A DNA stretch of 64,000 nucleotides from Photobacterium angustum (GTDB lineage: Bacteria; Pseudomonadota; Gammaproteobacteria; Enterobacterales; Vibrionaceae): contig NZ_MSCJ01000003.1 of the NCBI RefSeq assembly GCF_002954615.1, positions 186,001 to 250,000 of the forward strand. The letters run 5' to 3'. The translations under genes were made by a program, and so were the position numbers. Shown one piece after another: positions 18,190 through 28,172 of the stretch (positions are counted from its first letter, which is position 1; each line of letters opens with the position of its first letter). The notes below the pieces were generated by a model. That model did not search any database, was not told where the DNA came from, and was given only the letters and a program-made list of their open reading frames with translations.

Positions 18190-20536
18190 GTTAGCCAGCT
18201 TATGGCTCGCGATTATGTTGATCTTGGTAGCCGCACTTGGCTACCAACTCACTGCGCGTAAACAGCTCCCTATCGAAACGAACATCTTGGCACTGCTACC
18301 TGAAAATCGCCAAGATCCTATTGCTCAACAAGCATTTGATCATATCGCCACCAGCATGAGCGACAAAGTCGTCTTTGTTGTCGGCAGTAAAAGCAGCGAT
18401 ACCATGCTTAAAGCTGCCAACGATTTTAGCCAAGCATTACCTTCGCTAAAGCTCTTTAACCATATCGATGCCAAAGTCAGTCAAGATCAGCAACAAGCAT
18501 GGGCCAAACTTTATTACCCCAAACGCTTTCAATTACTCACGCCTGAGCAACAAACACGACTGCGAGAACACCCCGAGCAACAAACACAAAACGTATTAAA
18601 CGCCATGTATAATCCGTTTTCTGGCATTACAGGCACTGAGCTTACTAACGACCCATTCTTATTATTTCGTGAATACCTTACCGATCTCACAGCCAAAGCG
18701 GGAAAATTCAGTATCAAACAGGGCTTTCTCACCACTGAATATCAAGGTAAGCATTACGCGTTAATTACTGCAAACCTTGCAGGCTCAGCCTATAACATTG
18801 GATTACAAGATAAACTTCCCGCTTTACACGCCTTAGAACAGCAAATAGAAAGTAAGTATTCACTTGCAGACTCTGCTTTAGATATTCAGCAAACTGGCGT
18901 TATTTTCTATGCCGCCCACGGGACAAAAAGCGCAGAAAATGAAATCAGTACTATTGGATTAGGCTCGCTACTGGGCATTATCGTGTTACTGATTGCGGTA
19001 TATCGCAGTACCTTACCATTAGCCCTTGCCCTGTTATCCATCACTTGTGGTTTAGTCGCAGCCTTTGTCGCAACCGTGGCTATTTTTGGCAAAGTACACC
19101 TGTTTAGTTTGGTGTTTGGCGCAAGTTTAATTGGGGTATCGATTGATTATGCCTTCCATTACCTCACCGATAGGTTAGCCGCAGGTAAACACTGGAACTC
19201 ACAGCAAGGTTTAAAACATATCTTTACCGCGATTACGCTCGGTTTAATTACTAGCCTGATTGGTTATTTGGGTATGTTGGTCGCTCCTTTCCCGGGGTTA
19301 CAGCAACTATCTTTATTCTCAGCCATTGGTTTAGCCGCCGCCTACGCCACTGTAGTTTGTTGGTATCCAACCCTTGCAGCAAAACCTAGCCCACCTCGGT
19401 CTATCCCCTTTGCTAATGTATTAAGTCGCTGGCTAGATGTATGGCAACAGCCGAGTGTTCGCTGGATAACACCGATCCTATTAGCACTGTTAGCTCTCTA
19501 TGGTTTAACTAAAGCGAGCTACAACGATGACATTCGCCAGCTACAAGCGCTTCCAGCTTCATTACAACAACAAGAATCGACCATTAAGGCGATTACAGGT
19601 GTGAGCAGTAGCCAGCAAATGCTGTTAGTTAAAGCAGATAGCGAACAAGCACTGCTTAATAAAATTGCCTCAACCGATCACACCTTGGATAAATTAATTC
19701 AACAAGGGGCATTAAAAAGCTATCAAAGTCTTGGTCAATACATTCCAACGTTTGATCAACAAAAAGCCAACTTTGCATTGGTCAAACAGCTTTATCAGGA
19801 ACAAGGCGCAACGCTTAGCCAACGCTTAAACCTTGCGAAACCTGTAACATTTTCAGCAACCTTTGAACCGTTAACGATGACGCACTTCCTCGCTTCATCT
19901 GTCTCTGCACCACTTCGTTTTATGTGGTTAGGAGCACTCAAAGATCAGCACGGTGTAAGTAAATATAGCGCTGTAATTTTACTGCACGACATCAAGCAAC
20001 AGCACACTATAGAAGAGTTAGCACAACACGATAATGCGTTAACTTATCTCAATAAAGCCGATGAAATTTCATCACTCTTTGGTCAATATCGAGAACATGT
20101 AACATGGCTGCTTATTGCGGCAACCTTTGCCATTTACCTGTTACTCGCATGGCGCTATGGCATAAAGCGAGGGGTAAAAATGATCGCGCCATCATTGATT
20201 GCAGGCATGGCCGGGATTGCGATCACTAGCTTAACGGGCACCTCTCTTAACTTGTTCAACCTGTTAGCCTTGATATTAATTTTGGGTATCGGTATTGATT
20301 ACAGCCTCTTTTTTGCTGAACTAAAACCTGAAACAGGACACCAACAAGGGATCACTACATTACTTGCGATCACCTTGTCAGCATTAACAACAGTATTATC
20401 GTTTGGCTTGTTAGCCCTTAGTGAAACCCAAGCCATCCACAGCTTTGGTATCACGGTGTTAACAGGTATCATTATCGCTTGGCTACTCGCTCCTCTGGCA
20501 ATGACTCGAGTAAAAACTCCACAAACACACAAATAA
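18173..20536 (+). CDS. apeM: MMPL/RND-family exporter
   Basis: A 787-aa inner-membrane protein with one N-terminal segment, a large periplasmic loop, a bundle of five or so segments (residues about 255-410), a second loop, and a second bundle (about 645-780). This is the MMPL/RND two-half layout. The family moves lipids and pigments. Together with the LolA-like protein and the DUF3261 lipoprotein it probably carries the aryl polyene lipid to the outer membrane. GTG start, overlapping the upstream gene. Confidence 0.87.
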   Translation: MFSNSKLASLWLAIMLILVAALGYQLTARKQLPIETNILALLPENRQDPIAQQAFDHIATSMSDKVVFVVGSKSSDTMLKAANDFSQALPSLKLFNHIDAKVSQDQQQAWAKLYYPKRFQLLTPEQQTRLREHPEQQTQNVLNAMYNPFSGITGTELTNDPFLLFREYLTDLTAKAGKFSIKQGFLTTEYQGKHYALITANLAGSAYNIGLQDKLPALHALEQQIESKYSLADSALDIQQTGVIFYAAHGTKSAENEISTIGLGSLLGIIVLLIAVYRSTLPLALALLSITCGLVAAFVATVAIFGKVHLFSLVFGASLIGVSIDYAFHYLTDRLAAGKHWNSQQGLKHIFTAITLGLITSLIGYLGMLVAPFPGLQQLSLFSAIGLAAAYATVVCWYPTLAAKPSPPRSIPFANVLSRWLDVWQQPSVRWITPILLALLALYGLTKASYNDDIRQLQALPASLQQQESTIKAITGVSSSQQMLLVKADSEQALLNKIASTDHTLDKLIQQGALKSYQSLGQYIPTFDQQKANFALVKQLYQEQGATLSQRLNLAKPVTFSATFEPLTMTHFLASSVSAPLRFMWLGALKDQHGVSKYSAVILLHDIKQQHTIEELAQHDNALTYLNKADEISSLFGQYREHVTWLLIAATFAIYLLLAWRYGIKRGVKMIAPSLIAGMAGIAITSLTGTSLNLFNLLALILILGIGIDYSLFFAELKPETGHQQGITTLLAITLSALTTVLSFGLLALSETQAIHSFGITVLTGIIIAWLLAPLAMTRVKTPQTHK

Positions 20537-20551
20537 GTAAGGCAACAAGCT

Positions 20552-21157
20552 ATGAAAAACATAAGAAAACGTACAAACAGTATGCTTACTTTATTAATAG
20601 CTAGCGTGATGTTAGTGGGATGTGCGAGTAAACCAATGGTGCAGCAAAACCAAGTTGAAATTGCACCTAACACGCTTGTGACCTTGCCGACGCCAGCTCA
20701 ACTGGGTTACTCATTAACGGCGAGCCAATTAATCACCGCGACATGGAATAAACAAAGCCATCAACTGCCAGTCCAATTACAAGTTGATCCCAAACGTGTC
20801 GCTTTAGCTGGTTTTTCCTCGTGGGGAACACGTATTTTAAGTTTAGATTACCAAGATCAGAAAGTTGAGACGTACGTGATGCCGGGGCTAGGAGCAACAT
20901 TACCCGATCCCAAACAAGTATTATTTAATATCATGATCACGCTGTGGCCAATCAATGCTTGGCAAGCCCCATTAGAGCAAGTAGGTTGGCAATTAAAACA
21001 AACACCAAACCATCGACAACTAATTGATAGTAAAGGTGATATAATCGCGGACATTGATTATAAAAATGTCAATCCTTTAAAAGGTGAGATTATCTTCACC
21101 CACCATCAACAGCACTATACGATTGACATTAAAACACTACAATCGACGCAAAAATAA
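20552..21157 (+). CDS. apeN: DUF3261 lipoprotein of the APE cluster
   Basis: A 201-aa lipoprotein with lipobox MLVGC (cysteine near residue 24). The mature part is beta-rich and ends with IIFTHHQQHYTIDIKTL. It resembles DUF3261 lipoproteins found beside the MMPL exporter in APE clusters, perhaps an outer-membrane acceptor analogous to LolB. It lies 15 bases after the exporter. Confidence 0.83.
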   Translation: MKNIRKRTNSMLTLLIASVMLVGCASKPMVQQNQVEIAPNTLVTLPTPAQLGYSLTASQLITATWNKQSHQLPVQLQVDPKRVALAGFSSWGTRILSLDYQDQKVETYVMPGLGATLPDPKQVLFNIMITLWPINAWQAPLEQVGWQLKQTPNHRQLIDSKGDIIADIDYKNVNPLKGEIIFTHHQQHYTIDIKTLQSTQK

Positions 21158-21197
21158 CGAACTCTCAGCCATCATTGAATAACCGAATACGAGCACT

Positions 21198-22412
21198 ATG
21201 CAAAAGATAGCCGACAAACAGCCAATCTATATTCGAGGGTGTGGGTTTAACTCAGCGTTAGGCTGTAGTAACGACATTATCCACCAACGCTTACGTCAGG
21301 GAATGAGCCCTGACATGCAACCAGTTCAAGGCTGGCTAAATGACGGCTCTGATACTGTAATAGGTAAAGTATCATCACCATTCCCCACTATTGATGACAA
21401 CGTTTTTCCGCATCAGAATACGGAAAATAATCGCTTAGTTTTATCTGCCTTACAGCAAATTGAAGCTGATATTCATGCCGCTATTACCCAGTATGGTCAT
21501 GATCGTATTGCCGTCATTGTTGGAACAACCACATCAGGGATCAGCGATGGTGAACAAGCCTTAACCACCCAAAAAAACACCCAGAATTTTCCAACTGACT
21601 ATCACTACCACCAGCAAGAGCCTTCTAATACTGGGCAATTTATCGCTGACTATTATCAGTTAAGCGGTCCTTGTTACACCTTATCAACCGCTTGCTCGTC
21701 TAGTGGCCGAGTGTTTTTATCTGCTAAGCGTATGTTAAAAGCAGGGTTAGTGGATGCCGTTATTGTGGGCGGCGCAGATACTCTATGTCGTTTAACGCTT
21801 AACGGTTTTCATGGTTTAGATTCACTCTCTAGCACGTTATGTAACCCCTTTAGTGAAAACCGTAACGGCATAAATATTGGTGAAGGTGCCGCTTTTATGT
21901 TGTTAGCTCGCTCACCTTATGAACACCAACCCGCTCCTCATATTGCGTTGCTCGGTATCGGTGATAGCTCTGATGCTCACCATATTTCAGCACCACACCC
22001 AGAAGGTACTGGTGCAGAAACGGCAATGCGAAAAGCCCTTAAAGATGCCAAACTTACCCCTGAAGATATTGGTTATATCAACGCTCATGGAACAGCAACC
22101 CCGTTAAATGATGCAATGGAAGCAAAAGCGATCTCACGAGTTTTCGGCAATCAAGTACCTGTGAGTTCAACCAAACCGTTAACAGGACACACGCTAGGTG
22201 CCGCTAGCGCAGTTGAAGCGGCCATTTGCTGGCATTTACTGCGTTACGACTTACCGCTACCAACACAAATTAATGATGGTGCTGTCGCAGACGATCTGCC
22301 AATCCAATTAGCACCTGCAAATACGGCATTCACTAAACCTGTCATGTTAAGTAACTCATTTGCATTTGGTGGTAACAACATCAGCCTTATTATTGGACGT
22401 ACCGATGACTAA
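21198..22412 (+). CDS. apeO: APE ketosynthase
   Basis: A 404-aa beta-ketoacyl-ACP synthase with the complete triad: Cys in LSTACSSSG, His in NAHGTATPLND and His in TGHTLGAAS. In characterised APE systems ApeO pairs with the chain length factor ApeC to extend the polyene. It overlaps the following dehydratase by eight bases. Confidence 0.88.
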   Translation: MQKIADKQPIYIRGCGFNSALGCSNDIIHQRLRQGMSPDMQPVQGWLNDGSDTVIGKVSSPFPTIDDNVFPHQNTENNRLVLSALQQIEADIHAAITQYGHDRIAVIVGTTTSGISDGEQALTTQKNTQNFPTDYHYHQQEPSNTGQFIADYYQLSGPCYTLSTACSSSGRVFLSAKRMLKAGLVDAVIVGGADTLCRLTLNGFHGLDSLSSTLCNPFSENRNGINIGEGAAFMLLARSPYEHQPAPHIALLGIGDSSDAHHISAPHPEGTGAETAMRKALKDAKLTPEDIGYINAHGTATPLNDAMEAKAISRVFGNQVPVSSTKPLTGHTLGAASAVEAAICWHLLRYDLPLPTQINDGAVADDLPIQLAPANTAFTKPVMLSNSFAFGGNNISLIIGRTDD

Positions 22413-22881
22413 TTGCCCTCCATTACATCAACTTTTACCCCATGAAGCACCGATGATCCTTGTTGATGATCTGATTGATGTGGGCGAAAAACATATCCAT
22501 TGTCGTGTCGCGATCAGTCGCCATTGCCTCTACTTTGATTCAGAAACACAGTCGATCCCCGCTTATGTTGGGATCGAGTTTATGGCGCAAACCGTCGCTG
22601 GTTGGTCTGGTTTCCACGCATGGAAAAAAGGTGAAGATGCCCCCATTGGTTTTCTGCTAGGTTGCCGTCGCTACCACAGTGAATGTAGTGCATTTCAAGA
22701 ACACGATATTTTAGACATTCATGCCGAACAAATTATGGAAAATAACGGTATGGCTGTTTTTGACTGCAAGATCATTTGTCATGAGCAAATCGTCGCAAGC
22801 AGTCAACTCAATGCCTTTGTTCCCTCAAAGTCACAATTAGAACAAATGCAACTAGATAACAATAATAGGAAAAACGCATGA
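22405..22881 (+). CDS. apeP: APE dehydratase (FabZ-like)
   Basis: A 158-aa hotdog dehydratase with LPHEAPMILVDDL, the active-site His as in FabZ-type enzymes, and GIEFMAQTVAGWSG with the catalytic Glu. The start is an ATG at 22405 inside the stop region of apeO (gATGACTAA), giving translational coupling. A longer upstream frame exists but would overlap apeO by over 50 bases. It overlaps the reductase by four bases (ATGA). Confidence 0.88.
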   Translation: MTNCPPLHQLLPHEAPMILVDDLIDVGEKHIHCRVAISRHCLYFDSETQSIPAYVGIEFMAQTVAGWSGFHAWKKGEDAPIGFLLGCRRYHSECSAFQEHDILDIHAEQIMENNGMAVFDCKIICHEQIVASSQLNAFVPSKSQLEQMQLDNNNRKNA

Positions 22882-23603
22882 CTCAACACGTACTCGTAAC
22901 AGGTGCCAGTAAGGGTATCGGTCGCGCAATTGCTATTCAGCTCGCTAAAGATGGTTTCACTATCGCCGTTCACTACATGAGTGATAAACCAGGCGCTGAA
23001 GCAACATTAGCCTCAATTACTGACGCTGGCGGTCAAGGTCGCCTTATTCAATTTGATATCAGTGATCGTCAGCAATGCCGCGAGCAACTTGAAGCCGATA
23101 TCGCCGAGCATGGTGCTTATTACGGTGTCGTCAGTAACGCGGGGATCACCCGAGATACCGCCTTCCCAGCTATGACAGAGCAAGAATGGGATGGCGTGAT
23201 CCATACTAACCTTGATAGCTTCTACAACGTGTTACACCCTTGCGTAATGCCTATGGTGCAAAAGCGTAAAGGCGGCCGTATTGTAACCTTAGCATCGGTT
23301 TCAGGGATCACCGGTAACCGCGGACAAACCAATTACAGTGCTGCAAAGGCGGGTGTGATTGGCGCAACTAAGTCATTAGCACTAGAGCTTGCAAAGCGTA
23401 AAATTACAGTTAACTGTGTCGCGCCAGGCCTGATTGATACCGGTATGGTCGATGAGCATGTAAAAGAGCACGCACTACCACAAGTGCCTCTTCGCCGTAT
23501 GGGAGAGCCTGAAGAAGTAGCAGGACTGGTGAGTTACTTAATGTCTGATATTGCAGGCTATGTGACTCGCCAAGTGATTTCAGTAAACGGAGGTTTAGTA
23601 TGA
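22878..23603 (+). CDS. apeQ: APE 3-ketoacyl-ACP reductase
   Basis: A 241-aa short-chain dehydrogenase of the FabG type, with NADP-binding GASKGIGRAIA, the SNAGIT motif, the serine of ASVSGITG, and the YSAAK catalytic Tyr-Lys pair. It reduces the beta-keto intermediates of the polyene chain. It starts with ATGA overlap on the dehydratase and ends with an ATGA overlap on the next ketosynthase. Confidence 0.92.
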   Translation: MTQHVLVTGASKGIGRAIAIQLAKDGFTIAVHYMSDKPGAEATLASITDAGGQGRLIQFDISDRQQCREQLEADIAEHGAYYGVVSNAGITRDTAFPAMTEQEWDGVIHTNLDSFYNVLHPCVMPMVQKRKGGRIVTLASVSGITGNRGQTNYSAAKAGVIGATKSLALELAKRKITVNCVAPGLIDTGMVDEHVKEHALPQVPLRRMGEPEEVAGLVSYLMSDIAGYVTRQVISVNGGLV

Positions 23604-24826
23604 GTCGTCGTGTTGTTGTCACTGGCATGTCGGGTGTTACAGCCTTTGGTAACGATTGGGAACATATCGAACCTAAACTTCGAGCTTGTGAAAACGCCAC
23701 TATTTATATGCAAGATTATGAGCTTTATGACGGCTTAAATACCAAACTTGCAGCCCCTATTGAAGATTTTACATTACCGAAGCATTACACCCGTAAAAAA
23801 ATCCGTTCAATGGGACGTGTTTCTAAGCTATCGACACTGGCGACAGAAAATGCACTGACTCAAGCAGGGTTACTGGATAATGAGGTACTGACAAACGGTC
23901 AAACAGGGATTGCTTATGGCTCCTCAACCGGTAGTACGCCTGCAATCAGTGCATTTGGTGTAATGCTAAATGAGAAAAGTACCCGCGCTATCACCGCGAC
24001 AACTTACGTTCAAATGATGCCACATACGACAGCTGTCAATGTCGGCTTATTTTTTGGATTACGTGGTCGTGTTATTCCCACAAGTAGTGCATGTACTTCA
24101 GGAAGCCAAGCAATTGGTTACGCCTATGAAGCGATTAAACACGGTTATCAAACAGTGATGGTTGCTGGTGGCGCAGAAGAGCTTTGCCCAACTGAGTCTG
24201 CGGTATTTGATACCCTGTTTGCAACGAGCCTTAAAAACGATGCGCCAAAATCAACGCCACGCCCTTATGATACGGATCGTGATGGCTTGGTAATTGGTGA
24301 AGGTGCTGGCACATTAGTGTTAGAAGAATACGAGCATGCCATCGCACGTGGCGCTAAGATCTATGCCGAAGTTGTAGGATTTGCGAGTAACTGTGATGCT
24401 GCCCATGTAACACAGCCACAAAAAGAAACCATGCAGCTTTGTATGGAGATGGCACTGCAACAGGCAAATTTATCGCCAAGTGAAATTAGCTACATTTCAG
24501 CACATGGTACTGCAACCGAAAAAGGTGATATTGCAGAAAGCCAAGCCACTGCGAGTATCTTTGGTAACAACACTCCAATTAGCTCTCTGAAAAGCTATTT
24601 AGGTCATACTCTTGGGGCCTGTGGTGCAATTGAAGCATGGCTAAGTTTAGAAATGATGCATGACGGCTGGTTTAGCCCAACGCTTAACCTTGAGAACGTT
24701 GATCCTGAATGTGGTGATTTAGACTACATTCGTGGCGAAGGCCGCAACCTTGATTGCCAATATATTATGAGCAACAACTTTGCGTTTGGTGGGATTAATA
24801 CTTCAATTATTTTTAAGCGAATGTAA
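23600..24826 (+). CDS. apeR: APE ketosynthase, FabF-like
   Basis: A 408-aa beta-ketoacyl-ACP synthase with Cys in TSSACTSGSQAIG, His in SAHGTATEKGD and His in LGHTLGACGA. It is the second complete ketosynthase of the cluster, probably used for initiation. It is the last gene of the second APE transcription unit and is followed by a long hairpin at 24869-24907. Confidence 0.88.
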   Translation: MSRRVVVTGMSGVTAFGNDWEHIEPKLRACENATIYMQDYELYDGLNTKLAAPIEDFTLPKHYTRKKIRSMGRVSKLSTLATENALTQAGLLDNEVLTNGQTGIAYGSSTGSTPAISAFGVMLNEKSTRAITATTYVQMMPHTTAVNVGLFFGLRGRVIPTSSACTSGSQAIGYAYEAIKHGYQTVMVAGGAEELCPTESAVFDTLFATSLKNDAPKSTPRPYDTDRDGLVIGEGAGTLVLEEYEHAIARGAKIYAEVVGFASNCDAAHVTQPQKETMQLCMEMALQQANLSPSEISYISAHGTATEKGDIAESQATASIFGNNTPISSLKSYLGHTLGACGAIEAWLSLEMMHDGWFSPTLNLENVDPECGDLDYIRGEGRNLDCQYIMSNNFAFGGINTSIIFKRM

Positions 24827-24868
24827 TTCAAGACACTCTAACATTAACGTATCTATACCATTCTAAAT

Positions 24869-24907
24869 AACCATGCTTGAATATTTTATCGCTTCTCAAG
24901 CATGGTT
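24869..24907. terminator. Convergent hairpin after the APE cluster
   Basis: Perfect 12-bp arms AACCATGCTTGA/TCAAGCATGGTT (24869-24880 and 24896-24907) with a 15-base loop, between two convergent genes. T tracts are short on both strands, so efficiency is uncertain. Confidence 0.65.
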
Positions 24908-24920
24908 AATTTCAATCGCA

Positions 24921-25286
24921 TTATTGCTGTTTTAAAAACGTAATTGCCTGATCTTTTTCTTCTGGCAGGAAGAACTTAATGTCTATTTTACGAAACAGCT
25001 TATCTTCCACTTTTACGATTTTTTCTATCCACTTTTTATCAGCAACAACAGCCACTTTCGCTATATGTGATATTCCTGAATGAAACAAATAACGCACTTC
25101 TTCTAGCAATGCTGAAAATTCAATCCCGTCAAAATTATCAATCTGCTCAAAAATAACAACTTTACCGTGTAATTCTGTTTTAGCCTGAGCATCCAACAAT
25201 ATACGTTTCATATCATCTTCAGTCACTTTGCCATCAATTGAAAAAGCCACCGCATTATCAATATCTAAGTTAATCATGGTTAACAT
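24921..25286 (-). CDS. SpoIIAA-like STAS-fold protein
   Basis: A 121-aa protein resembling the SpoIIAA-like family (PF11964). It shows an early hydrophobic strand with VAFSIDGKVTEDDM, a central KVVIFEQIDNFDGIEF stretch, KVAVVADKKWIEKIVKV, and a C-terminal FFLPEEKDQAITFL. These proteins are small, cytoplasmic and of poorly defined function; some may bind lipids or act as anti-sigma partners. AAGGAA lies eight bases before the ATG. Monocistronic and convergent with apeR. Confidence 0.75.
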   Translation of the reverse strand: MLTMINLDIDNAVAFSIDGKVTEDDMKRILLDAQAKTELHGKVVIFEQIDNFDGIEFSALLEEVRYLFHSGISHIAKVAVVADKKWIEKIVKVEDKLFRKIDIKFFLPEEKDQAITFLKQQ

Positions 25287-25833
25287 TATAAGTTTCCTTA
25301 ATCCATCAAGAAATAATGAAAATACTATGCGCTTTTTAAAAGAAAACGACAGTAATTAAAGAACGTAATTAAGGGAAATGAAATTTCATAAAGATCGTAT
25401 ATTCAATAGAACTATAAGTGTTAAATAGAATAATAAAGTTCCAATAAACACCTGAAAGTATATATCAATATATAAATTCACTAATGACGACATATAAATA
25501 CCCATACCGCAACTGTGATTACTATTTATTTTTTACTTTCCCGTCAGTAAATAAGTACACAACTTTTCACACCAACGCCGAACTTAGCCACATCCGTACA
25601 ATATAAAACTACATGCATAATGCTATTTTTAGGGGTGATAAGGCTCTTAATAAATACTTCAACCACCAAAACAATTTAGAGTTCTAATCACTTAACTTTC
25701 ATCCATGTACATCTTATAATGAGATCATGCTCAAATAAATAACGTTTATTCAACTTTTATTCAAATAATTATCATCCCAATAGGTAATAATACCGATCAA
25801 ATTATTTAGAGCTCAAAGGAATAGACTCTTAAT
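25287..25833. other. AT-rich gene-free region upstream of ectA
   Basis: About 545 bases without a supported gene. It should contain the promoters of the minus-strand STAS-like gene and of ectABC, the latter near 25740-25800. No well-matched operator could be recognised. The ribosome site AAAGGA for ectA is at 25815-25820. Confidence 0.5.
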
Positions 25834-26385
25834 ATGGACATATCAACACCTTCGGTTGTCACTTCCGATACAGGTGAAGACCAGATACAAAAGTGGACTT
25901 TTTCAAAACCAACAGCTCATGATGGCGATGACGTTTTTAAGTTGATCGCAAACTGTCCCCCTCTTGATACCAATTCATCTTATTGTAATTTTCTTCAAAC
26001 AACTCACTTTAGTAATACGTGTGTTATTGCAAAATATGATGGTGAAATAGCAGGTTTTATCTCTGGTTACCAAAAACCTAATCAGCCGAATACCTTATTT
26101 ATATGGCAAGTTGCCGTTGCTCCTCAATTTCGAGGAAAAGGGCTCGCTTTTACCATGTTAGATAACCTGTTAAGTCGTGACTCTCTAAATAATATTAACG
26201 CTATAGAAACAACTATTACGGAAGAAAATAATGCTTCATGGGCGTTATTTAATAAACTCGATGCACGTAATAGTAACAGTGGCGAAGTCAGTACATATTT
26301 AGACAAGAATATACATTTTAAAGGTAAGCACGATACGGAATTGTTGTATCGCATCCCTTTAACTCAAATTAAACAGAAAGGATAA
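25834..26385 (+). CDS. ectA: L-2,4-diaminobutyrate acetyltransferase
   Basis: A 183-aa GNAT acetyltransferase with the acetyl-CoA loop QFRGKGLA (residues 98-105) and the ITEENNASWALF stretch typical of EctA. It acetylates diaminobutyrate to N-acetyl-diaminobutyrate in ectoine synthesis, a salt-stress solute. It is the first gene of a compact ectABC operon with a ribosome site about 13 bases upstream. The identity rests on both its own motifs and its partners. Confidence 0.93.
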   Translation: MDISTPSVVTSDTGEDQIQKWTFSKPTAHDGDDVFKLIANCPPLDTNSSYCNFLQTTHFSNTCVIAKYDGEIAGFISGYQKPNQPNTLFIWQVAVAPQFRGKGLAFTMLDNLLSRDSLNNINAIETTITEENNASWALFNKLDARNSNSGEVSTYLDKNIHFKGKHDTELLYRIPLTQIKQKG

Positions 26386-26398
26386 TAACGGCCATATT

Positions 26399-27664
26399 AT
26401 GGATATTTTTAAGAAGCAGGAATCTAAAGTTCGTTCTTACTCAAACAGTTTTCCCGTTGTTTTTACTAAAGCAAAAGGGAGTTGGCTTGAAACCGAACAA
26501 GGAGATCGTTACTTAGATTTTCTAGCCGGTGCTGGATCACTGAACTACGGCCATAATAACCCTATTTTTAAACAGGCTTTGCTCGACTATATCGAACAAG
26601 ATGGGATCACTCACGGTTTAGATATGCACTCTACAGCAAAGGCTGATTTCCTTGAAGTATTAGAGCGTAATATTCTTGCTCCTCGTCAACTTAATTACGT
26701 TACCCAATTTACAGGCCCAACCGGCACTAATGCTGTAGAAGCGGCACTAAAACTTGCACGTAAAGTGAAAAAGCGTAGCTCTATTGTGGCTTTCACCAAT
26801 GGTTTTCATGGTTGTACAGCCGGAGCGCTAGCTGCAACAGGCAATCAACATCACCGTCAAGGTGCTGGGACAAGTTTAAACAATGTTACTCGTATTCCAT
26901 TTGAAGGTTATGCGGATATTGATGGCCTTAAATTATTTGAAACTATGCTGGCGGATAATTCAGCAGGTATGGACAAACCAGCCGCAGTCTTAATTGAAAC
27001 AGTACAAGGGGAAGGCGGCTTAAACGTTGCGTCTAACCAGTGGTTACAACGATTAGAAAAAGTCTGTAAACAAAATGATATTTTATTGATTGTTGATGAT
27101 ATTCAAGCTGGCTGTGGTCGTACTGGTACCTTCTTTAGCTTTGAGCCGTCAGGTATTAAACCAGATATGGTTACTCTGTCTAAATCAATTGGTGGTTACG
27201 GCTTACCAATGGCAATCGTGCTATTCAAACCAGAGCTCGACATTTGGAATCCAGGTGAACATAACGGGACATTCCGTGGCAACAATCACGCATTCATTAC
27301 TGCAACGAAAGCGCTTGAAACCTATTGGGCTGATGACCAACTAGAAAAACACGTTGCAGCATGCTCAAACATTATTGCTAACGTGATTGATAAGTGCCTA
27401 CACGACCATCCTGATATGTTTGTGCAAAGAAAGGGTCGAGGCATGATGATTGGTATTGAGTGTAACGATGGCGATCTTTCTAGCCAAATCACCAAAACCT
27501 GTTTTGAAAATGGATTAGTGATTGAAACCGCAGGTCCTAACGATGAAGTCGTGAAGTTCTTTAGCCCATTAACCATTACAACGACAGAGCTTGAACAAGG
27601 CTTAGCAATTTTTGAAAATGTGGTTGAACACGTTGTTGCTAAAAACTTTAGAAAAGCATCGTAA
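26399..27664 (+). CDS. ectB: Diaminobutyrate-2-oxoglutarate transaminase
   Basis: A 421-aa class III aminotransferase. The PLP-binding lysine is Lys262 in TLSKSIGGYGLP, with the cofactor-contact segment LIVDDIQAGCGRTG upstream. It converts aspartate semialdehyde to diaminobutyrate with glutamate as donor, the first ectoine step. It lies 13 bases after ectA and 14 before ectC. Confidence 0.95.
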   Translation: MDIFKKQESKVRSYSNSFPVVFTKAKGSWLETEQGDRYLDFLAGAGSLNYGHNNPIFKQALLDYIEQDGITHGLDMHSTAKADFLEVLERNILAPRQLNYVTQFTGPTGTNAVEAALKLARKVKKRSSIVAFTNGFHGCTAGALAATGNQHHRQGAGTSLNNVTRIPFEGYADIDGLKLFETMLADNSAGMDKPAAVLIETVQGEGGLNVASNQWLQRLEKVCKQNDILLIVDDIQAGCGRTGTFFSFEPSGIKPDMVTLSKSIGGYGLPMAIVLFKPELDIWNPGEHNGTFRGNNHAFITATKALETYWADDQLEKHVAACSNIIANVIDKCLHDHPDMFVQRKGRGMMIGIECNDGDLSSQITKTCFENGLVIETAGPNDEVVKFFSPLTITTTELEQGLAIFENVVEHVVAKNFRKAS

Positions 27665-27678
27665 TTTAAGGACGAAAA

Positions 27679-28065
27679 ATGATTGTTAGAACATTAGATG
27701 AATGCCGAGACAGTGAACGCCGTGTAGCTTCTGAAACTTGGGAAAGTGTTCGTATGCTACTAAAAGATGACAAGATGGGGTTTTCTTTTCACATCACGAC
27801 AATCTTTGAGAACACTGAAACCCATATTCATTATCAAAATCACTTAGAGTCTGTTTACTGCATGAGTGGCGAAGGTGAAATTGAAGTTGTTGGTGGTGAA
27901 ACGTACCCAATTAAACCTGGCACGCTATACATTCTTGATAAACACGATGAGCATTATTTACGTGCTTATAAAGACAAAGAAATGGTGATGGCGTGTGTGT
28001 TTAATCCGCCAATCACAGGCAAAGAAACACATGATGAAAACGGTGTATATCCACTCGTTGACTAA
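27679..28065 (+). CDS. ectC: L-ectoine synthase
   Basis: A 128-aa cupin-fold enzyme with [20 protein letters not shown], including metal-binding residues, and [11 protein letters not shown]. It closes N-acetyl-diaminobutyrate to ectoine. The length equals the usual EctC. It is the last gene of the operon: no aspartokinase gene (ask_ect) follows, and a terminator begins 47 bases after the stop. Confidence 0.95.
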   Translation: MIVRTLDECRDSERRVASETWESVRMLLKDDKMGFSFHITTIFENTETHIHYQNHLESVYCMSGEGEIEVVGGETYPIKPGTLYILDKHDEHYLRAYKDKEMVMACVFNPPITGKETHDENGVYPLVD

Positions 28066-28111
28066 AACATTACGTGTATAACCAGTGTAACGAACACTGT
28101 CAGCGACAATA

Positions 28112-28151
28112 AAAAATCCCTGTAACAGCTTAAGCTAATACAGGGATTTTT
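28112..28151. terminator. Bidirectional terminator between ectC and putP
   Basis: Perfect 13-bp arms AAAAATCCCTGTA/TACAGGGATTTTT (28112-28124 and 28139-28151), with T runs on both strands. Serves the convergent ectABC and put transcripts. Confidence 0.92.
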
Positions 28152-28172
28152 ATTGCGAAATATTAAGTGAGA

